Shown: positions 55,237-64,000 of the stretch, in pieces
Layout: every line of letters begins with the position of its first letter
How positions within the stretch are numbered: the stretch's first letter is position 1
Source: Persicaria tinctoria
Taxonomy: Eukaryota; Streptophyta; Magnoliopsida; Caryophyllales; Polygonaceae
Assembly: GCA_037127255.1 (NCBI GenBank)
Contig: JBANSL010000007.1
Coordinates: 61,551,038-61,615,037, forward strand
Length of the DNA: 64,000 nt
Direction: 5' to 3'
Translations under genes and position numbers: made by a program
The notes under the pieces: generated by a model
What the model was told of the DNA's origin: nothing
The model's database searches: none
What the model saw: only the letters and a program-made list of their open reading frames with translations

Positions 55237-56702
55237 AATAATTATGCATGGATGACTATCTTGCAGTTCTGGAAAGATCAAAATTCGTATTTTGAGTAGA
55301 CCCGTCTAAATCTAAATTTTTCCAACCAATAATAAGATACAAATAAGATATAGATGGAAAATTCGTATTCGTATATTTGTTTTCTATGCACAACTTTGAT
55401 GAAGGAGAAAGAGATCATGCAAGCGACGAACCATTTCTCACAGGCGCTAGTTGATGGGAACATCTACAACTTAAATGATAATCCTCATGTCCAAATAAGT
55501 ATCTCTCATACTAAAATGGTATATGTAAATCTTCCAATGTTTTGGAAGAGGTTACCCCTAGCGGCCAATCTTGTTCAACTATTTCCGGTGATCTTGACAG
55601 AGAACTAGCGACTGGATGAGATATGAACACTAGTGTGAATGAAATATGCCTATCACCCATGGCACAAAATTTCAAAATGAGATTATTGGATCTCTATTTA
55701 GGTTGTGGTGCCATGTCCACGGGCATTTGTCTCGGAGCTAACGTTTGTGGTGTCAAACTTACAACGGTCTGTCCACAAACTAATAAGTAGTCTCGTGTAA
55801 CTATATTTTACATCATTCGATCGATGTATAATATTCATAATTGACATTTTATGCAGAGATGGACGGTTGATCTTAATAACCATGCTTGTGGGAGTTTGAG
55901 GGAAAATCATTCTGAGACAGAGGTAAAGAAGGGATTTTCCCTATGTTTTGTTATATTTGCCAATTTTTAAGTGGATCAAAACCCTAGCTTAATTACTTAA
56001 TCCAGGTCATAAATGAAGTAGTTGAAGATTTTTTGGCACTATTGAAGGAGTGGGAAAACTTTGTTTGCATTTTTGCTTCAAACAAGGAAATGAAACATAT
56101 GAAGCCTTTCAAGGTTTGCAAAATGAAGAAGATAATGGTGATGATGATGGTGAAGATAATGAAGCTGATGGTGAAGATTCTGAAGAATTTGAAGTTCAAA
56201 ATGTTCTTGATATATGTTATGGAGATCCAAAAACATTAAAAAAACGCGGCCTATACTAGGTATTTTGACACAATAAACTATGGGGTACATGATAAGCTAA
56301 ACTACTTAGCTAGCACATGAACTCATGCTCGGGTTGATGTGTCTAATATGCCTGTTCTGACAGCTATGTTATGTAAATCATAAAATATGATTAGAACGCA
56401 AATTTGATTAGAGAAAGACATTATACTTGGTTTTAAAGATACTCCAACAAAAAATGGTTGTTTGCAACTGTGTTTGATTGGAATATCTAACATCAGAACA
56501 AGTTCTGAACTATACATGGCTTGAGTTATTAAGGCCTCTTAGTTTCAATGTAATTACAAGTAAGATGGAAGGCCTAAGGGTCTGAGCCTATTTAGGAATA
56601 TTATCGTTCTTTATAGTGTTCATCCTCCCGACAAAAATCATGTGCCCGCCACTGATTTCAAGAATTTGAGTTGGTTTAGAGAGTTGATTTATAGAGGGAA
56701 AA
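55237..56702 (+). pseudogene. Chromomethylase fragment, array unit 4
   Basis: The BAH-end frame from 55354 stays open longer than in the other units (84 codons), because a TGG codon replaces the TAG found after LPMF elsewhere. The donor GTAAGT after the BAH phrase is ATAAGT here. The motif I exon is at about 55670-55770, the next exon at about 55857-55922 and the chromodomain part at about 56006-56259, with VLDICYGDPKTLKKRGLY. It is the best-kept unit, but still only a gene segment. Confidence 0.87.
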
Positions 56703-57098
56703 ATAATTATGCATGGATGACTATTTTGCAATTGTGCACATACTTTTTATCCATAAAAAAAAGGATGAAAATTCGTATTTCGAGGATACCCGTCTAAATC
56801 TAAATTTTACCACGCAATAATAAAATACAAATAAGATATAGATGGAAAATTCGTATTTGTATATTTTTTTTCAATGCACAATTTTGATGACGGAGAAAGA
56901 GATCATGCAAGCGACGAACCATTTCTCACAGGCGCTAGTTGATGGGAACATCTACAACTTAAATGACAATCCTCATGTCCAAATAAGTATCTCTCTTACT
57001 AACATGGTATATGCCAATCTTCCAATGTTTTAGAAGAGGTTACCCCTAGCAGCCAATCTTGTTCAACTATTTCCAGTTATCTTGACGGAGAACTAGCG
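56703..57098 (+). pseudogene. Chromomethylase fragment, array unit 5, truncated
   Basis: It has only the start of the unit, with the BAH-end frame at 56842 (NHFSQALVDGNIYNLNDNPH). The donor is ATAAGT as in unit 4, and the stop after LPMF is present. It breaks off at CTAGCGAC (57098), before the methyltransferase exons, where unrelated sequence begins. Confidence 0.85.
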
Positions 57099-57960
57099 AC
57101 GGGCTTCTGTCTTTTTAGGATTAAAATTTTGTTTAGAAATATAAGTCATTTTAGGTTTTATAAGCATTGGGTTAAGAGAAAAGTAACTTTTTCACTTGTT
57201 TTATAAATTGCTATTGGTTGTTAGTGGTTGTGGATAATTAATGAGGGGTATAAAGGTAATAAGTTTATGATTTCATTTATTTATGTACAAATATCTAAAA
57301 GGACTTATATTGTTTAACGACGGTAGTATATATATAAGGGTGCGCTTCGATGAAAACCAAATTTGAGGTAAAAACTGCAAGGATCAACTTTTAGTCCGGT
57401 TCTGAATAGAACTGAGAAATAAAGACATAGTTTTTTTTAGTCCGGTTCTGGGTTATAAAGTCACTGCATAATTTTAAAAAATAAGTTTTAAAAACGATTT
57501 CTAGGTTGTACCGAGCTATAAAGTCACTGTATAGTTTTTAAAACATGGTTTTTAGCACGGGGTTTTATAATGAACCGAGCTATTAAGTGGTACTCATGGT
57601 TTTTACCAGAATTTGATGTTTTTGCCAGAGTCTATCCGTATATACAAATTGATATTTTATATAAATTTTTTTATCATCCTTAAAACCATACATGAATAGT
57701 AAACGACATTTAAAAAAAATGACTATCTACATCGTTACTACACCTAAAATTGTTATATTACCCTAATAATCGTTATATTATTGAAAAGAAGTCATTAATG
57801 TTGCTACAATAGTAATATGTATTTTTTATATACATGACAATTTGCAATGTTAAATTATAAAGTAAAGTTGATGATAAGAAAAAGATAATATTTAATCCTA
57901 ATTATTATTAGTAATAAATTTCAAAATTAGGCCAAATTGTAATTTATTTATGTTTTCATT
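57099..57960. other. Unassigned AT-rich sequence with a degenerate internal repeat
   Basis: Between about 57385 and 57600 variants of TTTTAGTCCGGTTCTG and ACCGAGCTATAAAGTCACTG recur several times, with poly-T and poly-A runs between. This suggests subterminal repeats of an unidentified DNA transposon. No protein is encoded. Confidence 0.4.
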
Positions 57961-57964
57961 ATCT

Positions 57965-58128
57965 TAGGACTTGACCCAACAGGTGACCCACGCGTTGATT
58001 CAACCTGATCCAGAAATTTACGGGTTGAACGGGTTCGGGTTACTTCGGGTATTAGGTTGAAATATTTGCGCAAAAACCCACGTTTTAAGAGTGGGTCCTC
58101 GGGTCGGGTCACGTTTTGACAAGTCTAG
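57965..58128. mobile_element. hAT-like terminal fragment
   Basis: The sequence contains ACGGGTTGAACGGGTTCGGG and TCGGGTCGGGTCACGTTTTG. It ends GACAAGTCTA, so the minus strand starts TAGACTTGTCAAAACGTGAC. Ends of this form followed by GGGTC-rich DNA are common in plant hAT-type elements. No partner end or 8-bp duplication was found. Confidence 0.4.
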
Positions 58129-60732
58129 TTTCCACCCAAACAACTCAAAATTGGATTTTTAACCTTTCTCTAATATTATAATATTTTATAAAAAAAAACT
58201 CACTAAAAACCACCAATGTGGAAACTCTAAGAACTTAATTTAATCCTTTAGAAATCAAATACTGTGAGTCAATTAGGAAACAATATCTTTTGTTTTAGCA
58301 ATGGAAACAATATCTTTTGTTTTAGCAATGGAAACAATATCTTAGTCATGAGTAAATGTGAGTCAATATATGGACTCTAAAGTTTTAATCGAACTTGTAA
58401 AGCTTCTGCACAAATGGAGCATGGTGTAAACTGTAAAGTGCCTTATAACTAGACGTAGCTGAACGATCTTAATAAACCTTAGAAGACATCATAAAAAATG
58501 GTTTCATACAACTAAAATTGGAAGCCTAAAATTGATTAATCCAACTTCCATAAACGTTTTCTATAATAAGAGATCGCATCCTATTGCTTTTGACAAACAC
58601 AAAGACTAATATCCTAATCATCCTTCTTGGAAAACATATAGAACAAACACAGAGACTAATTTCATAATCTTCTTCTTGGAAAACACAGAATGGGACCAAT
58701 TTATTTGCAAACTATGTGGCAGCTAATCAGCCATTGCTTTACAACCTTTTATCATAATATATCGACTCTAATTGACCATTTCACAACCAAAATATACAAC
58801 CGGAATTCACACCCTGAAGAGTCAATATTCATATATAAAGAGAAAAAAAAAAACTATCAAGCGGATAAATCCATTGAACAAATTAGTAAAATTCACCCAA
58901 TCTATAAATCAACAGAATTGATCCCTTTAAATTTCCACAACAAACTTGGTCCAATTACATCTAAAAGAGTAATAGGGAAAGCGATTTCAGATATGAAATT
59001 ACCTCTGTAGGTGTCGAGGTTGAGAGTTGGAGAAATATCGGCTAATCGGGTTCAATAGCCAGTAAATGTAAAGGCAACACCAAATCAATCAATCGGAGTC
59101 GGTGTTAAGAGGAAGAGGGCGTCAATGAACCACGGGTTGTGCTGCTGAAAGATAGAGGACCCAAGGTGGATCCTTGATTCCTTGCTGTCAGAAACGAGAG
59201 AGAGAGAGAGGCGCTATTAGTTCTATCGGGTGTGGTGGTGGGTCGAGTTCCCAGAAGATGGTAGTTGTGCAGAGGTGGTAGAGGATGAGGGTTTGGAATT
59301 AGCAGTGGGCTATGTGATGGGCCGGTCCGGCCCAATTTATTTTTAAACAGAAGGAACATACGTATTTTGGCTTGGTAACCTTTTTTTTTTTTAAAAAAAA
59401 ACAATAATTTGGGCGGTGACCGGGCATAGTGAAAACACCACCCGAAAGCATCGTTGTGGATGAGAGCACAAAACTCGAGGTGAGAAGGGAAAGATGCGGG
59501 ATCAAATGATTTCATTATAGACATAGGAGTGCTTAACATAGTCAACATTAAGACCGTAGAAGTAATAGCACGTTCGTGATCATCAAATGGCCTTCAAGGC
59601 CGTTCTCATTTACAATAAATCGTCTCCACCTCTTTCGCTCTCCACATATCTCCTTCCATCCCTCGTTGCTTTGCCAATTTGAATGAAATCTCAACCCTTT
59701 ATTCTTGATTTTTGGTAGATTTGGATTATAATTCAATCACTCTTAACACAAACGAATCAAAACATATAAACTAACAGAAAAAATAGCAATAAAAAGGCCA
59801 AACCAAGTAGTCATTCATTCATCCATTGAAGCTTTCTCTAGTGTCCCTGCAAAATCCATTTGTCTTTATTAATTTCATTATTATATATCATTCATCCTAA
59901 ATTTTACCCTATTTAGGTTACAATTCCAAATTTCTAATCCTCCAGTGTTCAAGTAGTATAGGGTGAGAGTAGTGGCTCTTGATTCTACTGTTTGATTTCT
60001 ATGATTTGATTGATATATTGAATCATGTTCATTTTTTGTTTTATTGAGCCATTTTGATGTTTTTATTGAGTCTTAGGATATATTTGATGAATAATTTCCA
60101 TGGATGGATGTAATAACTTGTGATAAAATGATATAAATTGCATTTCAATATGTTTTTAGATGGTTTTCAATTGACAAGATTATGCCAAGTATGTGAAGCA
60201 TTGGTCAATATTTGCATCAAGTGTTACACCACAAATGCCTAATGATATTTCTTGAGCCTATATATATGGGCAAAATCATTATAATGTCGCAGATGGCCGA
60301 TCATAGTACGAGACTACGAGCGACGTGGTTTGATGGTGTTGGAGGGTATCAATCGGGATCCGGCAACATTAGAGTTCTTGGAGGCCCCCTTTCATTTCCT
60401 CCTCTCTTTTTTGCAACGTATCCATATGTTTTTCACCTTATGTTCAAATGTGAACTCTTTCCTATATGTAATCAGTGGCGGAGTCCGGATAAGAGGTGCT
60501 AACAAAATTTCGTGAAATATTTTTTTTTGATGTACTCTTGATAGGAAGATTTTGTTAAAAAAATATTGAAAAAATACTAAAATTGTTATTTTTAATCATT
60601 TTTTTTTGTATTTAAATAGTTGAGAGTAACCACAAAAATAGAAGAGAACCAAAAACTATAGTTAAAAAGGATGAAAAATTATTTTTATACCAATATTGAA
60701 AGAAAGGATTTAATGTATAATTGAAACATAAA
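58129..60732. other. Unassigned intergenic sequence
   Basis: A 27-base unit with CAATATCTTTTGTTTTAGCA is tandemly repeated at about 58276-58340. 59105-59548 (minus) is an open frame of 147 codons with a poly-Lys run and no known domain. 59200-59300 is GA-rich. At 60470-60490, CAGTGGCGGAGTCCGG resembles a phrase common in plant interspersed repeats. No gene is supported. Confidence 0.4.
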
Positions 60733-61400
60733 TGAAGGTTCGATAATGTAAAACAAAGTAATATAGAAATACTATAGAAGGGGGGTTGAATAGAGTATGC
60801 CGGTTTTTCGCAGATATTCACAAGACTTTTTAAGCTCGTGCAAAACCCTTTGAGATTAGACTGAGTATTTTCTCTGAAAACCTGAATCACAAAGTTAAAC
60901 AATCGAACCAAATGCGGAAATAAGTTAAAGCAGTAAATAAAGGATTCAATGAATTGTTTACGAGGTTCAGCACGAACTTGGCCTACGTCCCCGCCTAGGG
61001 TTCTTCCACAACCCTAGGATTCAACCGGCTTTTATTGATTCACAAGACTTAGGATCCTAGTAGCTCCCCGAGAAGCCTCTCTCCTATACAATTGCAATAT
61101 AGTCAACTCACGTTCCCTTGGAGTCTTAGACCAATCTAGAAGAGCCCCACATCTCTATGCTATCTAGTACAATCCTCTTACACTTAGTGAATCAATCGCC
61201 TAGTGTTCACTTCCCGAGTTACAAACTCTCGAGTATAACACTATAACAAAATATATCCTATAAGCTCACTGTGTAACTCTCAAATGCTTTGAAATGAAAT
61301 AACAGACTCTTAAGGACTTAGCAAAGAGCACACGAAGAAGACAAATTTCTCTTTGAAGGCTGGAGTGTATGAAAGGCTCGTGTTCAATGTGTGTCCTCTG
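60733..61400 (-). repeat. 3' LTR of the Sirevirus-like element
   Basis: It starts on the plus strand with TGAAGGTTCGATAATGTAAA (the LTR end in element orientation). It matches 63848-63956 for more than 100 bases with few changes, then diverges from the visible part of the other LTR near 60840-60850. The inner border towards the pol remnant is uncertain. It contains the TAGGGTTCTTCCACAACCCT palindrome-like phrase. Confidence 0.7.
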
Positions 61401-61965
61401 TCTTCATCTTCATTTTCTTTATATTGTTTACCTCGTGTGCATGCATTGCACATATCAATACCTTTGACGTCCATCTCAGGTAGCCCTCTTACAAGCCCTT
61501 TGGACACAAGCTTCTGTAGTGTATGTGGACTTACATGACCGAGTCTCCTGTGCCAGAGCTTTGGATCGTCCGTCAAAGCCTTTAGACAGGTTAAGCTTCC
61601 TCGTGCCACTTGATCAACATTTATAGCGTATATATTGTTGTAACAATATGCAGTCAATATAACTTCACATTTATCTTCTCCGCACACTAGACATCTTTTC
61701 TTGTTAAATCTGACATTGTTGCCACTATCACATAATTGAGAAACACTAAGCAAATTATATTTTAAACCGTTAACAAGGTAGACATTTTTAATACTATGGT
61801 TGGAATCACTTCCAATGCTACCAATACCAACGATGTCACATTTTCCTTTGTCACCAAGAGTGATTGTTCATGTGGATTGCTCCTTTAGATCATGAAAGAG
61901 AGAACTCTTCCCACTCATATGCCTCGAGCATCCCCTATCAATAATCCATTTGTGCTCCTTCACCT
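61310..61965 (-). pseudogene. Copia protease remnant and GAG-pre-integrase region
   Basis: At about 61955-61870 the minus strand reads KWIIDRGCSRHMSGKSSLFH. This is the copia protease start, where the active site Asp-Ser-Gly is changed to Asp-Arg-Gly, followed soon by a stop. 61753-61420 gives MLSVSQLCDSGNNVRF, then LWHRRLGHVSPHTLQKLVSK and MCNACTRGKQ, the His-His-Cys-Cys zinc region ahead of the integrase core. After KQ the similarity ends and LTR-like sequence follows, so the rest of pol is deleted. Confidence 0.88.
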
Positions 61966-62079
61966 TGGTGATCTCCTGCAAAACAAACATTAACCTTTGT
62001 GGCTAGACCAATAAGCAAATTTGGATCCATTATTGGGATAAACCATATTTGGTAAAATAGTGCCTTTTGGGACCCAAAC

Positions 62080-62883
62080 TTATGTTATCCGTTCTTTTTT
62101 CAAATGAACAGGAAATGTATTGCGAATGATATATGGATCCTTTCTTCTATAGGGGCAGCTCTCTTTTACATGTCCCTTTCTAGCACAGTGGTGGCATATA
62201 GGAGAGGTTCTACTTCCTTTTGCGTTCACAAAGGTGGTAATGTGCTGCTTCTTTAAAAACCTTGGATTGTAACCAATACCACTTTTGTTTAGAGAACTTT
62301 GTTGCTCACCCAACATCCTATCAAGAGTGCCTTTGGATTTGGTAAAACTTATGAGGGCTGTCTGTTGGTCTTGAATCTTATTATTCAGGGAGATCTTCTC
62401 GTTCTCTAAGTCATGATGCTCATTTCTTAGAGAGGAGAGATCTTGCTTGAGTTCAGATTTCTCTGAGTCAAGCGTCCTGACTTTAATGTCAAGACCTGAA
62501 TAAGAAGCTTCAAGACTTTTGACCCTCAGAGACAGATCCTCAATAGTTTTTTCCTGGTCCACAATTCTCTTGATAAGAATGTTAGTCTGGGCAATTAGGT
62601 TCTCTTCATTGGCAATCATATTAGAAAGGAATTCCGATAATACCTCTTTTGGACTTGCCATAAGTTCTCTTACAGTTGCTTCAAGCTTCTCATCGTGGGA
62701 TTCATCTTCTGAGGCCATAAGACAAATATTGACCTTCTCATCATCGGAGTCAGAGTCAGAATCGCTCCAAGTTGCCACCATGGCTTTCTTTTTCCATTGG
62801 TCGCCCTTCTTGGACTGGCTCTTTGTCTTTTGAGGGCAATCCTTCACAAGATGATCTGTTTCACCACATTCAAAACAAGACAA
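62080..62883 (-). pseudogene. Copia gag, C-terminal part with two CCHC knuckles and a coiled coil
   Basis: It is in frame with the upstream gag after the TAA. The first knuckle is CFECGETDHLVKDC and the second CHHCARKGHVKESC, both C-x2-C-x4-H-x4-C. Between them is a long predicted coiled coil (about residues 85-190), with TIEDLSLRVKSLEASYSG and SSLRNEHHDLENEKISLNNK. A coiled coil between knuckles is typical of Sireviruses. The knuckles bind element RNA. The frame ends at 62080. Confidence 0.88.
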
Positions 62884-62910
62884 AGGTTTAGTCTTCTTAT
62901 CATACTTGTT

Positions 62911-63789
62911 TTATTGAGACTTACCTCGAAATTTAGAAGACTCTGATCCGTCCTTGTTGTTGAATTGTTTCTTCATTTTGAGGATTCGAGCAAGGCCTCT
63001 TGTGATAAGAGCAAAAGGATCATCCTCATCATCGTTCTCATCTTCGGAATCAGATCCATCTTTGGGCTCATCCTTCTTAGACTTGAGCGCCAAGTTCTTA
63101 GTGCTTGCTGGAAGTTCTCCACCGTCTTCATTAAGGATCATCTCATGCATGATGAGTTTCCCAAGCAGGTCATCAAGGGGCAGAGTAGTGAGGTCTTGGG
63201 CTTCCTCTATAGCTGTTACTTTAGGACCCCACTTTTCTTTTGGGAGACACCTCAGTATCTTCCTTACTTTCTCAACGTTTGTAAAGCTCTTGCCGAGAGA
63301 GTCAAGGTTGTCGGTGATTTCTGTGAATCGTGTGAACATGGCCTTGATTGACTCATCAGACTTCATTTTGAAGAGCTCATACTTTCTAAGGAAGATGCTG
63401 ATCTTGGTGTCTTTCACTTGGCTAGTTCCCTTAAAGGTGATGACCAACTTGTCACAAATCTCTTTAGCTGACCTACAAGATGAAATACGGTTAAACTCAT
63501 CAGTGCTAAGACCACAATAAAGTAAGTTAATAGCCCTGTAGTTTTTGGAGACGAGTTCAAGATCCGCTTGGATGTATTCAGACTCCTTCTTTGCGACTTT
63601 GGTTCCATTTGGTCCGTCTTTCTCTGGAATCTTCGGACCATTCTCTATAATATTCCAAAGTTCCAGATCTTGATCTATAATGAAAATCTTCATCAAAAAT
63701 CTCCAGTGGACAAAGTTGTTTCCTACAAAGAGTGGTGGTCTGCTGGTAGACCTTCCCTGTGCAAATCCTCCGCTTGCTTCACCAGACAT
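62911..63789 (-). pseudogene. Copia gag, N-terminal part (UBN2-type)
   Basis: From the ATG at 63789 the protein begins MSGEASGGFAQGRSTSRPPL and has the gag core: WRFLMKIFIIDQDLELWNII, then KEICDKLVITFKGTSQVKDT, then MFTRFTEITDNLDSLGKSF and LPKEKWGPKVTAIEEAQDL. It ends in an acidic linker (DSEDENDDEDDPFALITRGL). Gag builds the virus-like particle. At 62911 a single TAA stops the frame; the reading continues in the same frame into the knuckle region, so the two open frames were one gag of about 570 codons. Confidence 0.9.
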
Positions 63790-63847
63790 GATCGAAAACT
63801 CACAAGATTGTTAGATCAAAAGCAGTGAGTAAAACTCTGATATCAAT

Positions 63848-64000
63848 TGAAGGTTCGATAATGTAAAACAAAGTAATATAGAAATACTCTAGAAGGGGGG
63901 TTGAATAGAGTATGCCGGTTTTTCACAGAAATTCCCAAGACTTTTTAAGCTCGTGCAATCAATCTTTCTAAAAGATGGCTTTAATATATTGGCTCTTGAT
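63848..64000 (-). repeat. 5' LTR of the Sirevirus-like element, partial
   Basis: It begins at TGAAGGTTCGATAATGTAAA just right of the primer-site region and continues past the window edge. From about 63957 it differs from the left LTR, so either LTR carries an indel there. Confidence 0.75.

Larger units (their letters stand above)
48235..57098 (+). repeat. Tandem array of five chromomethylase gene segments
   Basis: A unit of about 1.4-1.5 kb begins at 48235, 49629, 53780, 55237 and 56703. All copies are in the same direction. Unit 2 is lengthened by a 2.66-kb transposon, and unit 5 is cut off at 57098. Each full unit holds, in the order of a plant CMT gene, a BAH-domain end, the methyltransferase motif I exon, the next two exons with their introns, and an acidic linker running into the chromodomain start. 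Head-to-tail order with introns kept shows DNA-level duplication, not retrotransposition. Confidence 0.9.
60733..64000 (-). mobile_element. Sirevirus-like Ty1-copia element, internally deleted, cut by the window edge
   Basis: The minus strand carries a gag with two CCHC knuckles and a coiled coil, a protease remnant and a GAG-pre-integrase zinc region. A repeat starting TGAAGGTTCGATAATGTAAA appears at 60733 and again at 63848, giving the outer end of the 3' LTR and the inner end of the 5' LTR. Next to the latter is TGATATCAGAG on the minus strand, a weakened tRNA-Met primer site. Integrase, reverse transcriptase and RNase H are missing: the polyprotein breaks off after CTRGKQ near 61420. Long gag with a coiled coil points to the Sire/Maximus lineage. 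Confidence 0.88.

Noticed and set aside
59105..59548. A 147-codon minus-strand frame as a possible host gene
   Set aside because: It includes a poly-Lys run from an A-tract and no domain; the overlapping frame at 59299-59505 is equally open. Support is too weak for a gene call.
62519..63520. Plus-strand frames of 104-188 codons
   Set aside because: They lie opposite the copia gag on the minus strand, whose knuckles and gag core are recognisable.

Overview
This window looks like repeat-dense chromosomal DNA from a flowering plant, probably a eudicot. It is AT-rich, shows no operons or ribosome binding sites, and has no intact host gene. The evidence for a plant is the mix of mobile elements (CACTA/En-Spm, hAT, TRIM, Tat/Athila-type Ty3-gypsy and Sirevirus-type Ty1-copia) and the exon-sized pieces of plant genes: chromomethylase, ER HSP90, ceramide glucosyltransferase, O-fucosyltransferase and an SRFR1-like TPR protein. 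I cannot name the species.

Layout. (1) 1-6074: a tRNA-like sequence, then the right part of a decayed CACTA element whose TNP2-type transposase lies on the minus strand. (2) 6075-8217: a dispersed repeat, a broken Tat/Athila-like gag with a duplicated primer-binding site, and a degenerate ATCTCA-type repeat. (3) 8218-47353: a nest of CACTA elements. The outermost candidate (8218-47353) has related ends, shared subterminal motifs and an ATT target duplication. It contains a second CACTA (9182-37660, duplication CCT) and a third (38107-44745, duplication TTG). The second holds pieces of HSP90.7, ceramide glucosyltransferase and O-fucosyltransferase genes. It has itself been hit by LTR elements (two tandemly duplicated solo LTRs), a hAT element with a perfect 8-bp duplication, a complete TRIM, a right-truncated relative of the third CACTA, and a non-autonomous LTR retrotransposon with near-identical LTRs. 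The third carries an SRFR1-like fragment and a mosaic LTR. (4) 47354-57098: a tandem array of five units of about 1.4-1.5 kb, each a broken copy of a chromomethylase (CMT) gene segment. A 2.66-kb CACTA-type element (duplication AGT) sits inside an exon of the second unit. (5) 57099-60732: mostly unrecognised sequence with one hAT-like end. (6) 60733-64000: an internally deleted Sirevirus-like copia element on the minus strand, running off the right edge.

No genes form a working pathway; the window is a record of nested insertion, gene-piece capture, duplication and decay. The points most worth a second look are the tandem CMT array invaded by a CACTA element, the hAT element with a 303-bp inverted copy of its own end inside its transposase gene (a possible source of hairpin RNA), the three-level CACTA nest, and the LTR family packed with TCGAGATCGA-type motifs. 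All assignments come from reading the sequence and from knowledge of the families; no database search was run.
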